The notes under the pieces: generated by a model
The model's database searches: none
What the model was told of the DNA's origin: nothing
The model's input: only the letters and a program-made list of their open reading frames with translations
Shown: positions 1-6,064 of the stretch, piece by piece
How positions within the stretch are numbered: position 1 is the first letter of the stretch
Layout of the letters: each line of letters starts with the position of its first letter
Position numbers and translations under genes: made by a program
Source of the DNA: Cloacimonetes bacterium TCS62
Lineage (GTDB): Bacteria > Cloacimonadota > Cloacimonadia > Cloacimonadales > TCS61
DNA length: 7,027 bases
NCBI GenBank assembly: GCA_001577185.1
Contig: LSCM01000064.1
Location: 1 to 7,027, forward strand
Direction: 5' to 3'

Positions 1-726
1 TGACTCTGTTTCTTCTTCCATTTCTGGTTCTTCTAATTCGGGTGCTGGGGTAGGTTGTGGAGCTTGCTGACCTTGTGGTTCGCTTGGTTCCTGTTGTGGT
101 TCTGTCTTCTCGATAGGTTCTATTTTCTCATTAATATAATCACTTACTGATTTTTCGATCATATCTGGGTCAATATTAGAAATAACTATTGGACCTTCAC
201 CAGTACTTTCCCCCATTTGACCTTGAGTAACTAAAGTACTTTCACCATCAATCTTATTGGTAAGTGAAACCTCTCCTTCAAACGTAAAAAGTTGAGTTGC
301 TCCGCTATCTGTTTGCTTTAATAAAAAGTTCGTACCTTTTACTGATACAACTGTTGATGAAGTTTCAATTTCAAATTTTCCTTTTCCTTTCTCAACTTTT
401 GCCCAAATCTCCCCTAATTTTAGCACACTTTTTTTATTATAATTTGAGCCATCTTGTTCTACATTAATATTTAGCAAACTATTAGGGAATAATTTAATGA
501 TAGAACTTTCATCAGCGAATTTAACAGCAGCATAGGATTGTATCTTAGTCTCTATCTCGTCTCCATTAAAAAAATCATCACCCTTTTGCACATCATATAA
601 TTGTTCATTTCTGGAAAGTTTCACATTACCTTTTTTACTTACAGCAAAAGCTACAGAGTCTATTCCATTAAGAATAGCCACAAAAGTTAACATTATTATT
701 GTTACCAAAATTAGATCTTTTTTCAT
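1..726 (-). CDS. FecR-domain protein with N-terminal signal/anchor, 3' end outside window
   Basis: The frame is open from the ATG at 726 to the window edge, giving 242 residues without a stop, so the C-terminus is missing. The start is supported by AAAGGAG at 739-733. Residues about 4-21 are a hydrophobic segment after MKKD, either a signal peptide or an anchor. Residues about 27-170 look like a FecR domain. The recognisable parts are VLKLGEIWAKVEKGKG (101-116) and FEIETSSTVVSVKGTNF (118-134), which match the family's strand pattern ending in V-x-G-T-x-F. From about residue 200 the chain becomes a low-complexity linker rich in Pro, Glu and Gln. In iron-siderophore signalling FecR is an anti-sigma regulator, but those proteins have a cytoplasmic N-terminal domain and a neighbouring sigma-factor gene, and neither is seen here. 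The protein is more likely an exported FecR-domain protein of unknown role. The receptor gene upstream is separated by 183 bp, so co-regulation with it is only a possibility. Confidence 0.85.
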   Translation of the reverse strand, partial: MKKDLILVTIIMLTFVAILNGIDSVAFAVSKKGNVKLSRNEQLYDVQKGDDFFNGDEIETKIQSYAAVKFADESSIIKLFPNSLLNINVEQDGSNYNKKSVLKLGEIWAKVEKGKGKFEIETSSTVVSVKGTNFLLKQTDSGATQLFTFEGEVSLTNKIDGESTLVTQGQMGESTGEGPIVISNIDPDMIEKSVSDYINEKIEPIEKTEPQQEPSEPQGQQAPQPTPAPELEEPEMEEETES

Positions 727-770
727 CCTAAACTCCTTTAAAAAATTCTTAATTTGAATTTTGCTTACTA

Positions 771-854
771 AATCTCAATGTCAAGATTAATATTGTTAAA
801 ACACAATCTCAAAGTTAACAGATATTCTACATATCTTAAAAAACTCAAAGTTAG
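771..854 (-). repeat. Three spaced imperfect 14-bp direct repeats upstream of the FecR-domain gene
   Basis: On the plus strand the copies are AATCTCAATGTCAA (771-784), AATCTCAAAGTTAA (805-818) and AAACTCAAAGTTAG (841-854). Copies 1 and 2 match at 12 of 14 bases, and copies 2 and 3 share CTCAAAGTTA exactly. Their starts are 34 and 36 bp apart, close to a whole number of helical half-turns. The first copy overlaps a TTGACA on the minus strand (784-779). They could be binding sites for a regulator of the gene starting at 726, or decayed tandem duplications. No protein is known to me that binds this sequence. Confidence 0.4.
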
Positions 855-866
855 GAAAAATTTTAG

Positions 867-899
867 ACTGAATAATGTTTTAATTTACATTATAGCAGT
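867..899 (-). terminator. Weak AT-rich hairpin after the TonB-receptor gene
   Basis: The stop codon of the receptor is at 912-910. Just downstream the minus strand can fold ACTG-cta-TAATGT with ACATTA-tt-CAGT around an 8-nt loop, followed by CTAAAATTTTT. This is a poor terminator because the stem is AT-rich, has an internal loop and lacks a clean U-run. It overlaps the candidate promoter at 889-897. It is the only terminator-like structure found between the two genes. Confidence 0.2.
889..897 (-). promoter_or_regulatory. Candidate extended -10 promoter for the FecR-domain gene
   Basis: Read on the minus strand, 897-889 is TGCTATAAT, an exact match to the extended -10 consensus TGnTATAAT. There is no good -35 hexamer 17 bp upstream, which extended -10 promoters do not strictly need. 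It would give a leader of about 155 nt containing all three repeats at 771-854. An alternative is the TTGACA at 784-779, but nothing resembling TATAAT lies 16-18 bp after it. If the organism uses a Bacteroidota-type sigma factor, neither may apply. Confidence 0.3.
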
Positions 900-909
900 T
901 CATCACTTT

Positions 910-3333
910 TTAAAAAGTTATTCTCAAACTAGTAATGAAATTTCTGCCAGCAGCGGGCCAATAGAAGTTCTTCTCAGACCAACTATCATAATAGCCTGCT
1001 GTTTCATACTCGTGATCAAGAATATTATTGATCTTAAAAGTGAGTGCAAGCTTGTTAGAAAGTTCCTTTAAAGTGTAAATAATACTAACGTTCAGCACCT
1101 TATATGGATCTATTATTCTGTCTTCATTTTGTGTATTATCCAAATATTGTTTACCAACATATTGCAATTGCATATTAGCAGTAATTGGATTGTATTTATA
1201 CCTTAAATTAAGATTAGAGAGAATAGATGGAAATCCTGCAATTGTATTTCCGGAAAGGTCATCATCTCCAGTCCAGTCTTTCTTAATAAATTTTTCAAAA
1301 TAATTATCACTGTAACTAAAATTACCTTTCATCTCAAAATTTGTAGGTAATTGCACTTTTGCAGAAAATTCCACCCCTCGATGGACTGTTTTATCTGCAT
1401 TTCCACGAATAGGACTTCCCTCATCATCAACCCCACCATAGGCTACTATTTCATCAGTAAAGTTCATCCAGTATCCGTTCAGATCTAATTCCCATAAACC
1501 TGCAGAATATCCTAAACCAAATTCATAATCTGTAAGCTTTTCCTCTTTCACAAAAGGCTCTGTCCAGTTGATGCGCTTGATATCTCCATTGTCTGTAAAA
1601 ACAGTATCTGCAACTGCAAAAAGCGGTGCTATCCCTAGATCATCCGGTCCATCCCAGATATCATAAAGTTCATCATCGGTTGGTTCTCTTTGAGCTATAG
1701 AAAAATTTCCATAAATATTAACAGCATCACTTATATTATAATTCATACCAAAACGAGGATTGATAAAATTGTAATCCACTTCATAGGAATTAAGATATTC
1801 TCCTATAAAATTACCCTCTTCTAATTGATCAAATTTATAATTTATATGTTGAAAATACAAATTTGCCATTAGATTAAACTTACTGTTTATTTTATAATGC
1901 TCATTAGCAAAAAATGTAATGTACTGTTTTTCACCTTTGTAATTATAGTAATCTTGGCCACTATGATATTCTATAGGAAGATTGCCAGCATCAATAATCT
2001 CTTTAATTTCACCCCAATGATCACTATTAAAAGTACTTAAATAACTACCTAAAGTTAAGGCAGATCTCTTTTGTCTTAAATTAAATTGAGTGATCCAACC
2101 CAAATGATTTTTTGTAACATTTTTTTTCCGAATTAGATCAGCCTCAAATGCATCCGCACTATCTGTAACTCCATACTCCCAGAGATCTCGATCATATTTG
2201 AATTGTTCGTAGAATCCATTCCCATAAATATAGAAAATCGTATTTTTAAGATCTTTATTATCATCAATTAAATAACTGTTATGAAGTTCAATATGTGGTT
2301 GTGAGAAATCATCGATTTCATTAGCATAAGTTACTGGATTATGTTGATGATTTTCTTGAAGCTCATTTTCTGAAGATGCGTACCAACTTGCATGTGTGAG
2401 CTCATTACCACCATAGATATTCAGCTCGGTCACCGAATTTTTACCTAAATGAGATATATTGGTAAAATAAGACCAAAGATCTGTAGAGGAATTGTCACGA
2501 TAATTATCTGACCTAATTTGGGAAATCCTGAAATTTATCGTGCTGTTCTTACCAATATTTTGTGTTGTGTTGATACCATACTTTAATGTGTTATAGCTTC
2601 CAAAACTTGAAAACAATTCAGAATTTTCTTGCTTGTTTAGAAAATTAGTTTCAATATTGAGCGATCCACCAAAAGTAGAGATACCGTATATAGAGCTTCC
2701 AACGCCACGCTGAAGTTGAATATCATTAGTACTTTCAGCAAAATCCGGCATATTAACCCAATACACATTGTGATCTTCGGGATCATTTAAAGGGATCCCA
2801 TTTATCATCACTCCAATACGTTTTTGGCTAAACCCACGAACCAAGAGATGGGAATAACCAAAACCGTTTCCAGCTTCTGAATAGGAGTAAACATTGGGGA
2901 TATTATTAACTAGCATTGGTACATCTTGACCATAGTTGTTCTCAACAATCGTCTGATTATCAATATTTGTATAAACTACAGGAGTTTCCCGGTCTTTGGC
3001 CCGAGTTAGTGAAACTAGTAAATCCTCTATTTGATGCGGTTTTTTCTCTAAAATGATTTTTTGAAACTGTGAATTTTGTATATTATATGCTTGAATATGA
3101 TTTTTATAGCCAATTCTTATGATCTTGATCTCTATCTTTTGTGAAGTAAGATTTTCAAAATGAAATTCTCCTAAATTATTTGAATAAACAACTTGATCAC
3201 TATCAAGAATTTTGATTATAGCATTCTCAACAGCATCACCCTTTTTATTAACAACTTTTCCACTAAAATTATAGGCATATGCAAAACTGCTCAGCATGAT
3301 GATAATACTGACCACACTAATTAGTCTCTTCAT
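910..3333 (-). CDS. TonB-dependent outer-membrane receptor, probably for thiamine or a relative
   Basis: This complete 807-residue protein starts at an ATG with GGAGGA at 3342-3337. Residues 1-20 form a signal peptide ending AYA. Residues about 22-98 are a carboxypeptidase-regulatory-like beta domain (FSGKVV..., NNLGEFHF). A TonB-box-like stretch lies around 104-111 (DLLVSLTR). The plug spans about 112-230, with LLVRGFSQKRIGVMINGIP (163-181), the NDPEDHNVYWVNMPDF segment (183-198) and QRGVGSSIYG (208-217). The rest is a 22-strand-type barrel ending in the usual terminal phenylalanine (SLRITF). Such receptors import scarce nutrients across the outer membrane using energy passed on by TonB-ExbBD. 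There is no SusD-like partner gene next to it, so it is not a standard SusCD pair. The substrate is inferred only from the TPP riboswitch in its leader; receptors under TPP control are known in Bacteroidota. No frameshift is seen. Confidence 0.93.
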   Translation of the reverse strand: MKRLISVVSIIIMLSSFAYAYNFSGKVVNKKGDAVENAIIKILDSDQVVYSNNLGEFHFENLTSQKIEIKIIRIGYKNHIQAYNIQNSQFQKIILEKKPHQIEDLLVSLTRAKDRETPVVYTNIDNQTIVENNYGQDVPMLVNNIPNVYSYSEAGNGFGYSHLLVRGFSQKRIGVMINGIPLNDPEDHNVYWVNMPDFAESTNDIQLQRGVGSSIYGISTFGGSLNIETNFLNKQENSELFSSFGSYNTLKYGINTTQNIGKNSTINFRISQIRSDNYRDNSSTDLWSYFTNISHLGKNSVTELNIYGGNELTHASWYASSENELQENHQHNPVTYANEIDDFSQPHIELHNSYLIDDNKDLKNTIFYIYGNGFYEQFKYDRDLWEYGVTDSADAFEADLIRKKNVTKNHLGWITQFNLRQKRSALTLGSYLSTFNSDHWGEIKEIIDAGNLPIEYHSGQDYYNYKGEKQYITFFANEHYKINSKFNLMANLYFQHINYKFDQLEEGNFIGEYLNSYEVDYNFINPRFGMNYNISDAVNIYGNFSIAQREPTDDELYDIWDGPDDLGIAPLFAVADTVFTDNGDIKRINWTEPFVKEEKLTDYEFGLGYSAGLWELDLNGYWMNFTDEIVAYGGVDDEGSPIRGNADKTVHRGVEFSAKVQLPTNFEMKGNFSYSDNYFEKFIKKDWTGDDDLSGNTIAGFPSILSNLNLRYKYNPITANMQLQYVGKQYLDNTQNEDRIIDPYKVLNVSIIYTLKELSNKLALTFKINNILDHEYETAGYYDSWSEKNFYWPAAGRNFITSLRITF

Positions 3334-3447
3334 CTATCCTCCATTTATTCTTTTAATCACTGAATTATTATAATCTTGTCATTGTAAACATTAGAAAAGA
3401 GCTCGATCTCTTATTTTAATCTATTCGCTGAAAATACAATAACAAAT

Positions 3448-3482
3448 AAAAAACCACAATCCGGTAGAAAACCGAATTGTGG
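3448..3482 (-). terminator. Intrinsic terminator of the TPP riboswitch
   Basis: On the minus strand CCACAATTCGGT (3482-3471) pairs with ACCGGATTGTGG (3465-3454) in a 12-bp stem with one G-U pair and a 5-nt loop TTTCT, followed by six T residues (3453-3448). It sits 10 nt after the aptamer and about 120 nt before the receptor start codon, the position expected for a transcription-attenuating expression platform. Its 5' arm can instead pair with two aptamer segments, described in the findings. When TPP is bound, termination should be favoured and the receptor switched off. Confidence 0.9.
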
Positions 3483-3492
3483 CTAAATTTAT

Positions 3493-3577
3493 ACTCAGTT
3501 TCCTACGCCAGCATTATCCGGATCAGGTTCGAGGGTATATTCTCAACTATTCGGAACATCGAACAGCACCCCTATAT
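3493..3577 (-). promoter_or_regulatory. TPP (thiamine pyrophosphate) riboswitch
   Basis: Read on the minus strand, the conserved core appears in order: GGGGTGC at the 5' side, TTGAGA, ATACCC, then GAACCTGATCCGGATAATG, followed by CTGGCGTAGGAAAC. The P3 extension CTGTTCG/CGAATAG closes a loop, and P5 pairs CCGG with CTGG using one G-U, a compensated change from the usual CUGG/CCAG. P1 looks weak: AG/CU plus AUAU/GUAU with a bulge. It lies in the leader of the TonB-dependent receptor and is followed directly by an intrinsic terminator. This makes the receptor a member of the thiamine regulon, repressed when TPP is abundant. Confidence 0.96.
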
Positions 3578-3601
3578 CACTTATTAAAATGTACTATTTA
3601 A

Positions 3602-3630
3602 GAAAGATGATACTTATATTTTTATGTCAA
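3602..3630 (-). promoter_or_regulatory. Possible promoter region of the riboswitch-receptor unit
   Basis: TTGACA on the minus strand at 3630-3625 lies about 53 nt before the aptamer and is a perfect -35 hexamer. It sits in the 10-mer ATCTTGACAT, which recurs upstream of the FecR-domain gene (787-778). The expected -10 position, 17 bp further on, reads TCTTTC and is unconvincing; TATCAT occurs after only 12 bp. The promoter must lie between the zupT stop (3673) and the aptamer if the unit is independent, so the region is right even if the exact elements are not. Confidence 0.3.
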
Positions 3631-3672
3631 GATGTTTTCAAAAATATTTAGCAGATAAACTTTATTGCATTA

Positions 3673-4482
3673 TTAGGCAAAAAGTAGCAAACTAATAGCC
3701 ATTACAACCATACCTAAAATAAGTCCACCAATAGCTATGTGATGTTCACCATATTCTTCAGCTGTGGGTAAAAGTTCATCTAAAGAAATATATATCATAA
3801 TTCCCGCAACTCCGGCAAATGTAAGTCCAAAAGCTAAATCGCTGAAGACATTGTGAAGAATAAAATAGCCTATAAGTGCACCAACAGGCTCTGCAAGGCC
3901 AGAAAGAAATGATAGCCAAAAAGCTTTTTTTCTGCTTTTAGTAGCATAATAGATCGGAGCAGAAACAGCGATGCCTTCCGGAATATTATGAATTGCTATT
4001 GCAACTGCTATACTAATTCCTAAAGTTGGATCTTTGAGTGCACTCATAAATGTTGCTAAACCTTCAGGGAAATTGTGAATTGCTATTGCTAAAGCTGAAA
4101 ATAAACCCATCCGCATGAGTTTCGAATCATTTTTATCTGTATTTTCACCTAGATCATGCACATTACTGATCTCATGAGGATTCTCGTAAGCTGGAATAAG
4201 TTTATCTATTACTGCAATTAATGCTATTCCTACAAAGAAGGCGATTGTTGTGTAATAATATCCTTGCTTCGTTCCATAGATTGCCTCTAAGGAAGATCTG
4301 GCTTTAAGAAATATCTCAATAAAAGAAACATAGATCATTACTCCAGCTGAAAAGCCTAATGCACCTGCTAAAAACTTTGGATTAAATTTACGTGACATTA
4401 ATGCCATTAAACTACCAATACCTGTTGCTAAGCCTGCAAATAAGGTTAAACTTAAAGCAAAAAGAAATACACTACTTTGCAT
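3673..4482 (-). CDS. zupT: ZIP-family divalent metal transporter, ZupT type
   Basis: This 269-residue inner-membrane protein starts at an ATG with AGGAGA at 4494-4489. It has about eight hydrophobic segments and the two hallmark metal-site motifs in neighbouring helices, HNFPEG (136-141) and HNIPEG (165-170). The spacing and flanking residues (NFPEGLATF, HNIPEGIAVSAPIYYAT) resemble E. coli ZupT closely. SGLAEPVGA (194-202) supplies the glutamate of the next helix, and AGVAGIMIYISLDELLP (223-239) matches the family's C-terminal helices. The variable loop between helices 3 and 4 (about 100-120) is short with only two histidines. ZIP proteins bring Zn(II), and often Fe(II), Mn(II) or Co(II), into the cytoplasm without ATP. 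It follows ftsY after 106 bp, and there is no sign that it shares a function with its neighbours. Confidence 0.92.
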   Translation of the reverse strand: MQSSVFLFALSLTLFAGLATGIGSLMALMSRKFNPKFLAGALGFSAGVMIYVSFIEIFLKARSSLEAIYGTKQGYYYTTIAFFVGIALIAVIDKLIPAYENPHEISNVHDLGENTDKNDSKLMRMGLFSALAIAIHNFPEGLATFMSALKDPTLGISIAVAIAIHNIPEGIAVSAPIYYATKSRKKAFWLSFLSGLAEPVGALIGYFILHNVFSDLAFGLTFAGVAGIMIYISLDELLPTAEEYGEHHIAIGGLILGMVVMAISLLLFA

Positions 4483-4508
4483 CTTGGTTCTCCTAATATT
4501 AATAATTC

Positions 4509-4558
4509 GTTATAAATAATTACACTTTATCAATTTGATATTGGGAAATGATCAAACT
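4509..4558 (-). promoter_or_regulatory. Leader of zupT with two inverted repeats
   Basis: Two structures lie between the ftsY stop and the zupT SD. GTTATAAATAATTAC (4509-4523) is an imperfect palindrome with GT...AC ends, loosely reminiscent of Zur/Fur-type boxes. AATTTGAT (4532-4539) and ATCAAACT (4551-4558) form an 8-bp inverted repeat with one G-U pair and an 11-nt spacer; no U-run follows it on the minus strand, so it is not a normal terminator. A metal-responsive operator would make sense for an importer gene, but the sequence match is too loose to claim one. Confidence 0.25.
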
Positions 4559-4588
4559 TATCCATTTAAGAAACTTTTTCAATACCTG

Positions 4589-5626
4589 CTAGTCAAATAT
4601 AGCTTCAACAAATTCATTTACATCAAAATCACGTAAATCGTTATAAGTTTCACCTACTCCGATCAGTTTCACTGGAATATCAAGCTGATGTTTGATGCCG
4701 ATAACAATTCCACCTTTTGCAGTACCATCTAATTTCGTTAATACTAATCCACTTAAATCAGTTGCTTGGTTAAAAGTTTCTGCTTGCGAAATAGCATTCT
4801 GCCCAGTAGTTGCATCAACTACCAACAGAGTCTCATGAGGTGCTTTGGGAACAACTTTTTTGGTAGTTCTTTTCATCTTTGCAAGTTCGTTCATTAAATT
4901 TACTTTTGTATGCTGCCTACCAGCAGTATCGATTAAAACTACATCAATTTTCTGATTAACCGCTTTAGTTAATCCATCAAATACAACTGACGAGGGATCT
5001 GCTCCTTTTTTTTGTTTCATGATCTGCGCACCAGTTCTTTCCGCCCATATGGATAATTGGTCAATCGCCGCAGCTCGAAACGTATCAGCTGCTATCATCA
5101 TCACCGATCTTCCAGCTTTAACATATCTTTTAGCTAATTTTGCGATCGTTGTTGTTTTCCCTACACCATTTACTCCAGTGAATAAAATTACAAAAGGTAT
5201 TTCTTTGGGAATTTGAAGTTTTAGGGTTTCATCAGCATAATCTGATAGTAATATTTTTCTTATGATCTCTTCTAGATGTTCTCTAACATCATTAACCGAA
5301 ATAAGCTTCTTTGTTTTAATTTCATCTCTGAGTTCATCTATAATATCCAGGCTTACCTTCACGCCCACATCAGCTTTTAGAAGAATCTCTTCTAAGTCAT
5401 CCATAAGCTGCTCATCCACTTTTCCGCGTAATTTTACAACTTCAGCAATTTTACCTAATAGATTATTTTTGGTTGATGCAAGTTTTAAATCTAAGCTTTC
5501 TGGTCTTTTGGTGTCACCAAGTTTTTTTCCTTTTATCTTGAAAAAAATTATTAAGATGCCTACAATTAAAATGCCAATAAATAAATAAATCTCAATATTG
5601 TTAAATGTATTAAGTATTTCTGTCAT
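4589..5626 (-). CDS. ftsY: Signal recognition particle receptor FtsY, with N-terminal membrane segment
   Basis: FtsY is the GTPase that receives SRP-bound ribosomes at the inner membrane for co-translational insertion. I chose the ATG at 5626 (345 residues), which has TGGAG 5 nt upstream. A longer frame reaches a TTG at 5677, but that codon is inside the rpsT terminator hairpin. Residues about 13-31 form one membrane helix followed by a Lys-rich stretch. The N domain is about 45-135. The G domain has GVNGVGKTTT (151-160), the SRP insertion-box motif DTFRAAAIDQL (181-191), DTAGR (233-237), TKLD (297-300) and IGVGE (322-326). The C-terminus has the family ending DLRDFDVNEFVEAIF. There is no long acidic A domain like that of E. 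coli FtsY (about 500 residues), so membrane attachment is probably by the helix. No promoter is evident between the rpsT terminator and the gene. Confidence 0.96.
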   Translation of the reverse strand: MTEILNTFNNIEIYLFIGILIVGILIIFFKIKGKKLGDTKRPESLDLKLASTKNNLLGKIAEVVKLRGKVDEQLMDDLEEILLKADVGVKVSLDIIDELRDEIKTKKLISVNDVREHLEEIIRKILLSDYADETLKLQIPKEIPFVILFTGVNGVGKTTTIAKLAKRYVKAGRSVMMIAADTFRAAAIDQLSIWAERTGAQIMKQKKGADPSSVVFDGLTKAVNQKIDVVLIDTAGRQHTKVNLMNELAKMKRTTKKVVPKAPHETLLVVDATTGQNAISQAETFNQATDLSGLVLTKLDGTAKGGIVIGIKHQLDIPVKLIGVGETYNDLRDFDVNEFVEAIFD

Positions 5627-5636
5627 CTTCGCTCCA

Positions 5637-5663
5637 TTATGACTGATAACATTTAAGTCATAA
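5637..5663 (-). repeat. 8-bp inverted repeat directly before the ftsY ribosome binding site
   Basis: TTATGACT (5637-5644) and AGTCATAA (5656-5663) are perfect inverted copies with an 11-bp spacer. The element fills the space between the U-run of the rpsT terminator and the ftsY SD (GGAG, 5635-5632). In RNA it would be a hairpin abutting the ribosome binding site; in DNA it could be an operator. Chance is possible in AT-rich sequence. Confidence 0.35.
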
Positions 5664-5690
5664 AAAAAAGCAGACAATCACTTGTCTGCT
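5662..5690 (-). terminator. Strong intrinsic terminator after rpsT
   Basis: On the minus strand AGCAGACAA (5690-5682) pairs perfectly with TTGTCTGCT (5677-5669) around the loop GTGA, a GNRA tetraloop, followed by at least seven T residues (5668-5662). It begins 18 nt after the rpsT stop and ends 35 nt before the ftsY start. Confidence 0.93.
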
Positions 5691-5707
5691 AAATTGTATT
5701 AAATATA

Positions 5708-5980
5708 TTATTTCTTTTTTTGTTTTGCTGTTACTTTGTTAAAATAAGCAGCTAAGCGAGCTTTTCTACGTGAAGCTGTTCTTTTGTGTATCACTTTTCT
5801 TTTGGCCGCTTTATCTAAACTGGAATAAACTTTTCTCAATATTTCCTCTTTTTCCTCAAATGGAATATCCTTTTCCAGCTGCTTTGACAAAGTTTTAATC
5901 GTATTTTTTACATAATGATTACGAGCAGCTCTTTTCTTTTCTTGTCGCAATCTTTTTTCACATGATTTATGAGTCGGCAT
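5708..5980 (-). CDS. rpsT: 30S ribosomal protein S20
   Basis: The protein is 90 residues, the usual size for S20, which binds 16S rRNA early in small-subunit assembly. The chain is strongly basic and helical. It begins MPTHKSCEKRLRQEKKRAARNH and ends with the conserved signature KRKVIHKRTASRRKARLAAYFNKV followed by a Lys-rich tail (about 61-90), typical of the family. The start ATG has GGAGGA at 5991-5986 with 5-nt spacing. The cysteine at position 7 is in a variable place. A strong terminator follows, so rpsT ends its own transcript or ends one that begins in the amidase gene 84 bp upstream. In enterobacteria S20 represses its own translation; here only the palindrome at 6002-6018 hints at control. 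Confidence 0.97.
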   Translation of the reverse strand: MPTHKSCEKRLRQEKKRAARNHYVKNTIKTLSKQLEKDIPFEEKEEILRKVYSSLDKAAKRKVIHKRTASRRKARLAAYFNKVTAKQKKK

Positions 5981-6001
5981 TAATTTCCTCCATTTTTATA
6001 A

Positions 6002-6040
6002 TTTTCTGAGTCAGAAAAAGTTAGAGGCATTTTCTGTCAA
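6002..6040 (-). promoter_or_regulatory. rpsT upstream region: TTGACA, 17-bp palindrome and alternative hairpins
   Basis: On the minus strand, TTGACA (6040-6035) is followed by TTTTCTGA-C-TCAGAAAA (6018-6002), a palindrome with perfect 8-bp arms around one base. The arm TTTTCTG (6018-6012) can also pair with CAGAAAA at 6036-6030, so two hairpins exclude each other in RNA. If TTGACA is a true -35, the palindrome lies over the -10 and start site and would act as an operator. If transcripts come from the amidase gene, the RNA structures apply instead. No clear TATAAT is found 17 bp after TTGACA; the TATAAA at 6000-5995 is too close to the SD to serve rpsT. Confidence 0.35.
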
Positions 6041-6064
6041 AATATTTATTATATTTTTAATTCT

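Noticed and set aside
778..1071. Plus-strand open frame of 97 codons
   Set aside because: It overlaps the end of the receptor gene antisense, has no ribosome binding site, and its composition follows the opposite strand. It is a shadow.
3363..3386. Leader peptide of seven codons in the receptor leader
   Set aside because: It has no SD, very short length, and no codons suggestive of attenuation; the riboswitch already explains the control.
3364..3388. Second promoter (TTTACA...TATAAT) between the terminator and the receptor start
   Set aside because: The hexamers are only 10 bp apart, and a promoter there would bypass the riboswitch. It is likely chance in AT-rich leader sequence.
3397..3412. 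Second terminator hairpin (AAGAG/CTCTT) in the receptor leader
   Set aside because: Only 5 bp with a short mixed T-stretch; much weaker than the terminator at 3448-3482.
5019..5588. Two plus-strand open frames inside ftsY
   Set aside because: They run antisense to the well-conserved G and N domains of FtsY, with no SD and no recognisable protein pattern.
5627..5677. Longer FtsY start at TTG 5677
   Set aside because: The codon is within the rpsT terminator hairpin and has no SD, whereas ATG 5626 has GGAG at good spacing and precedes the membrane helix directly.
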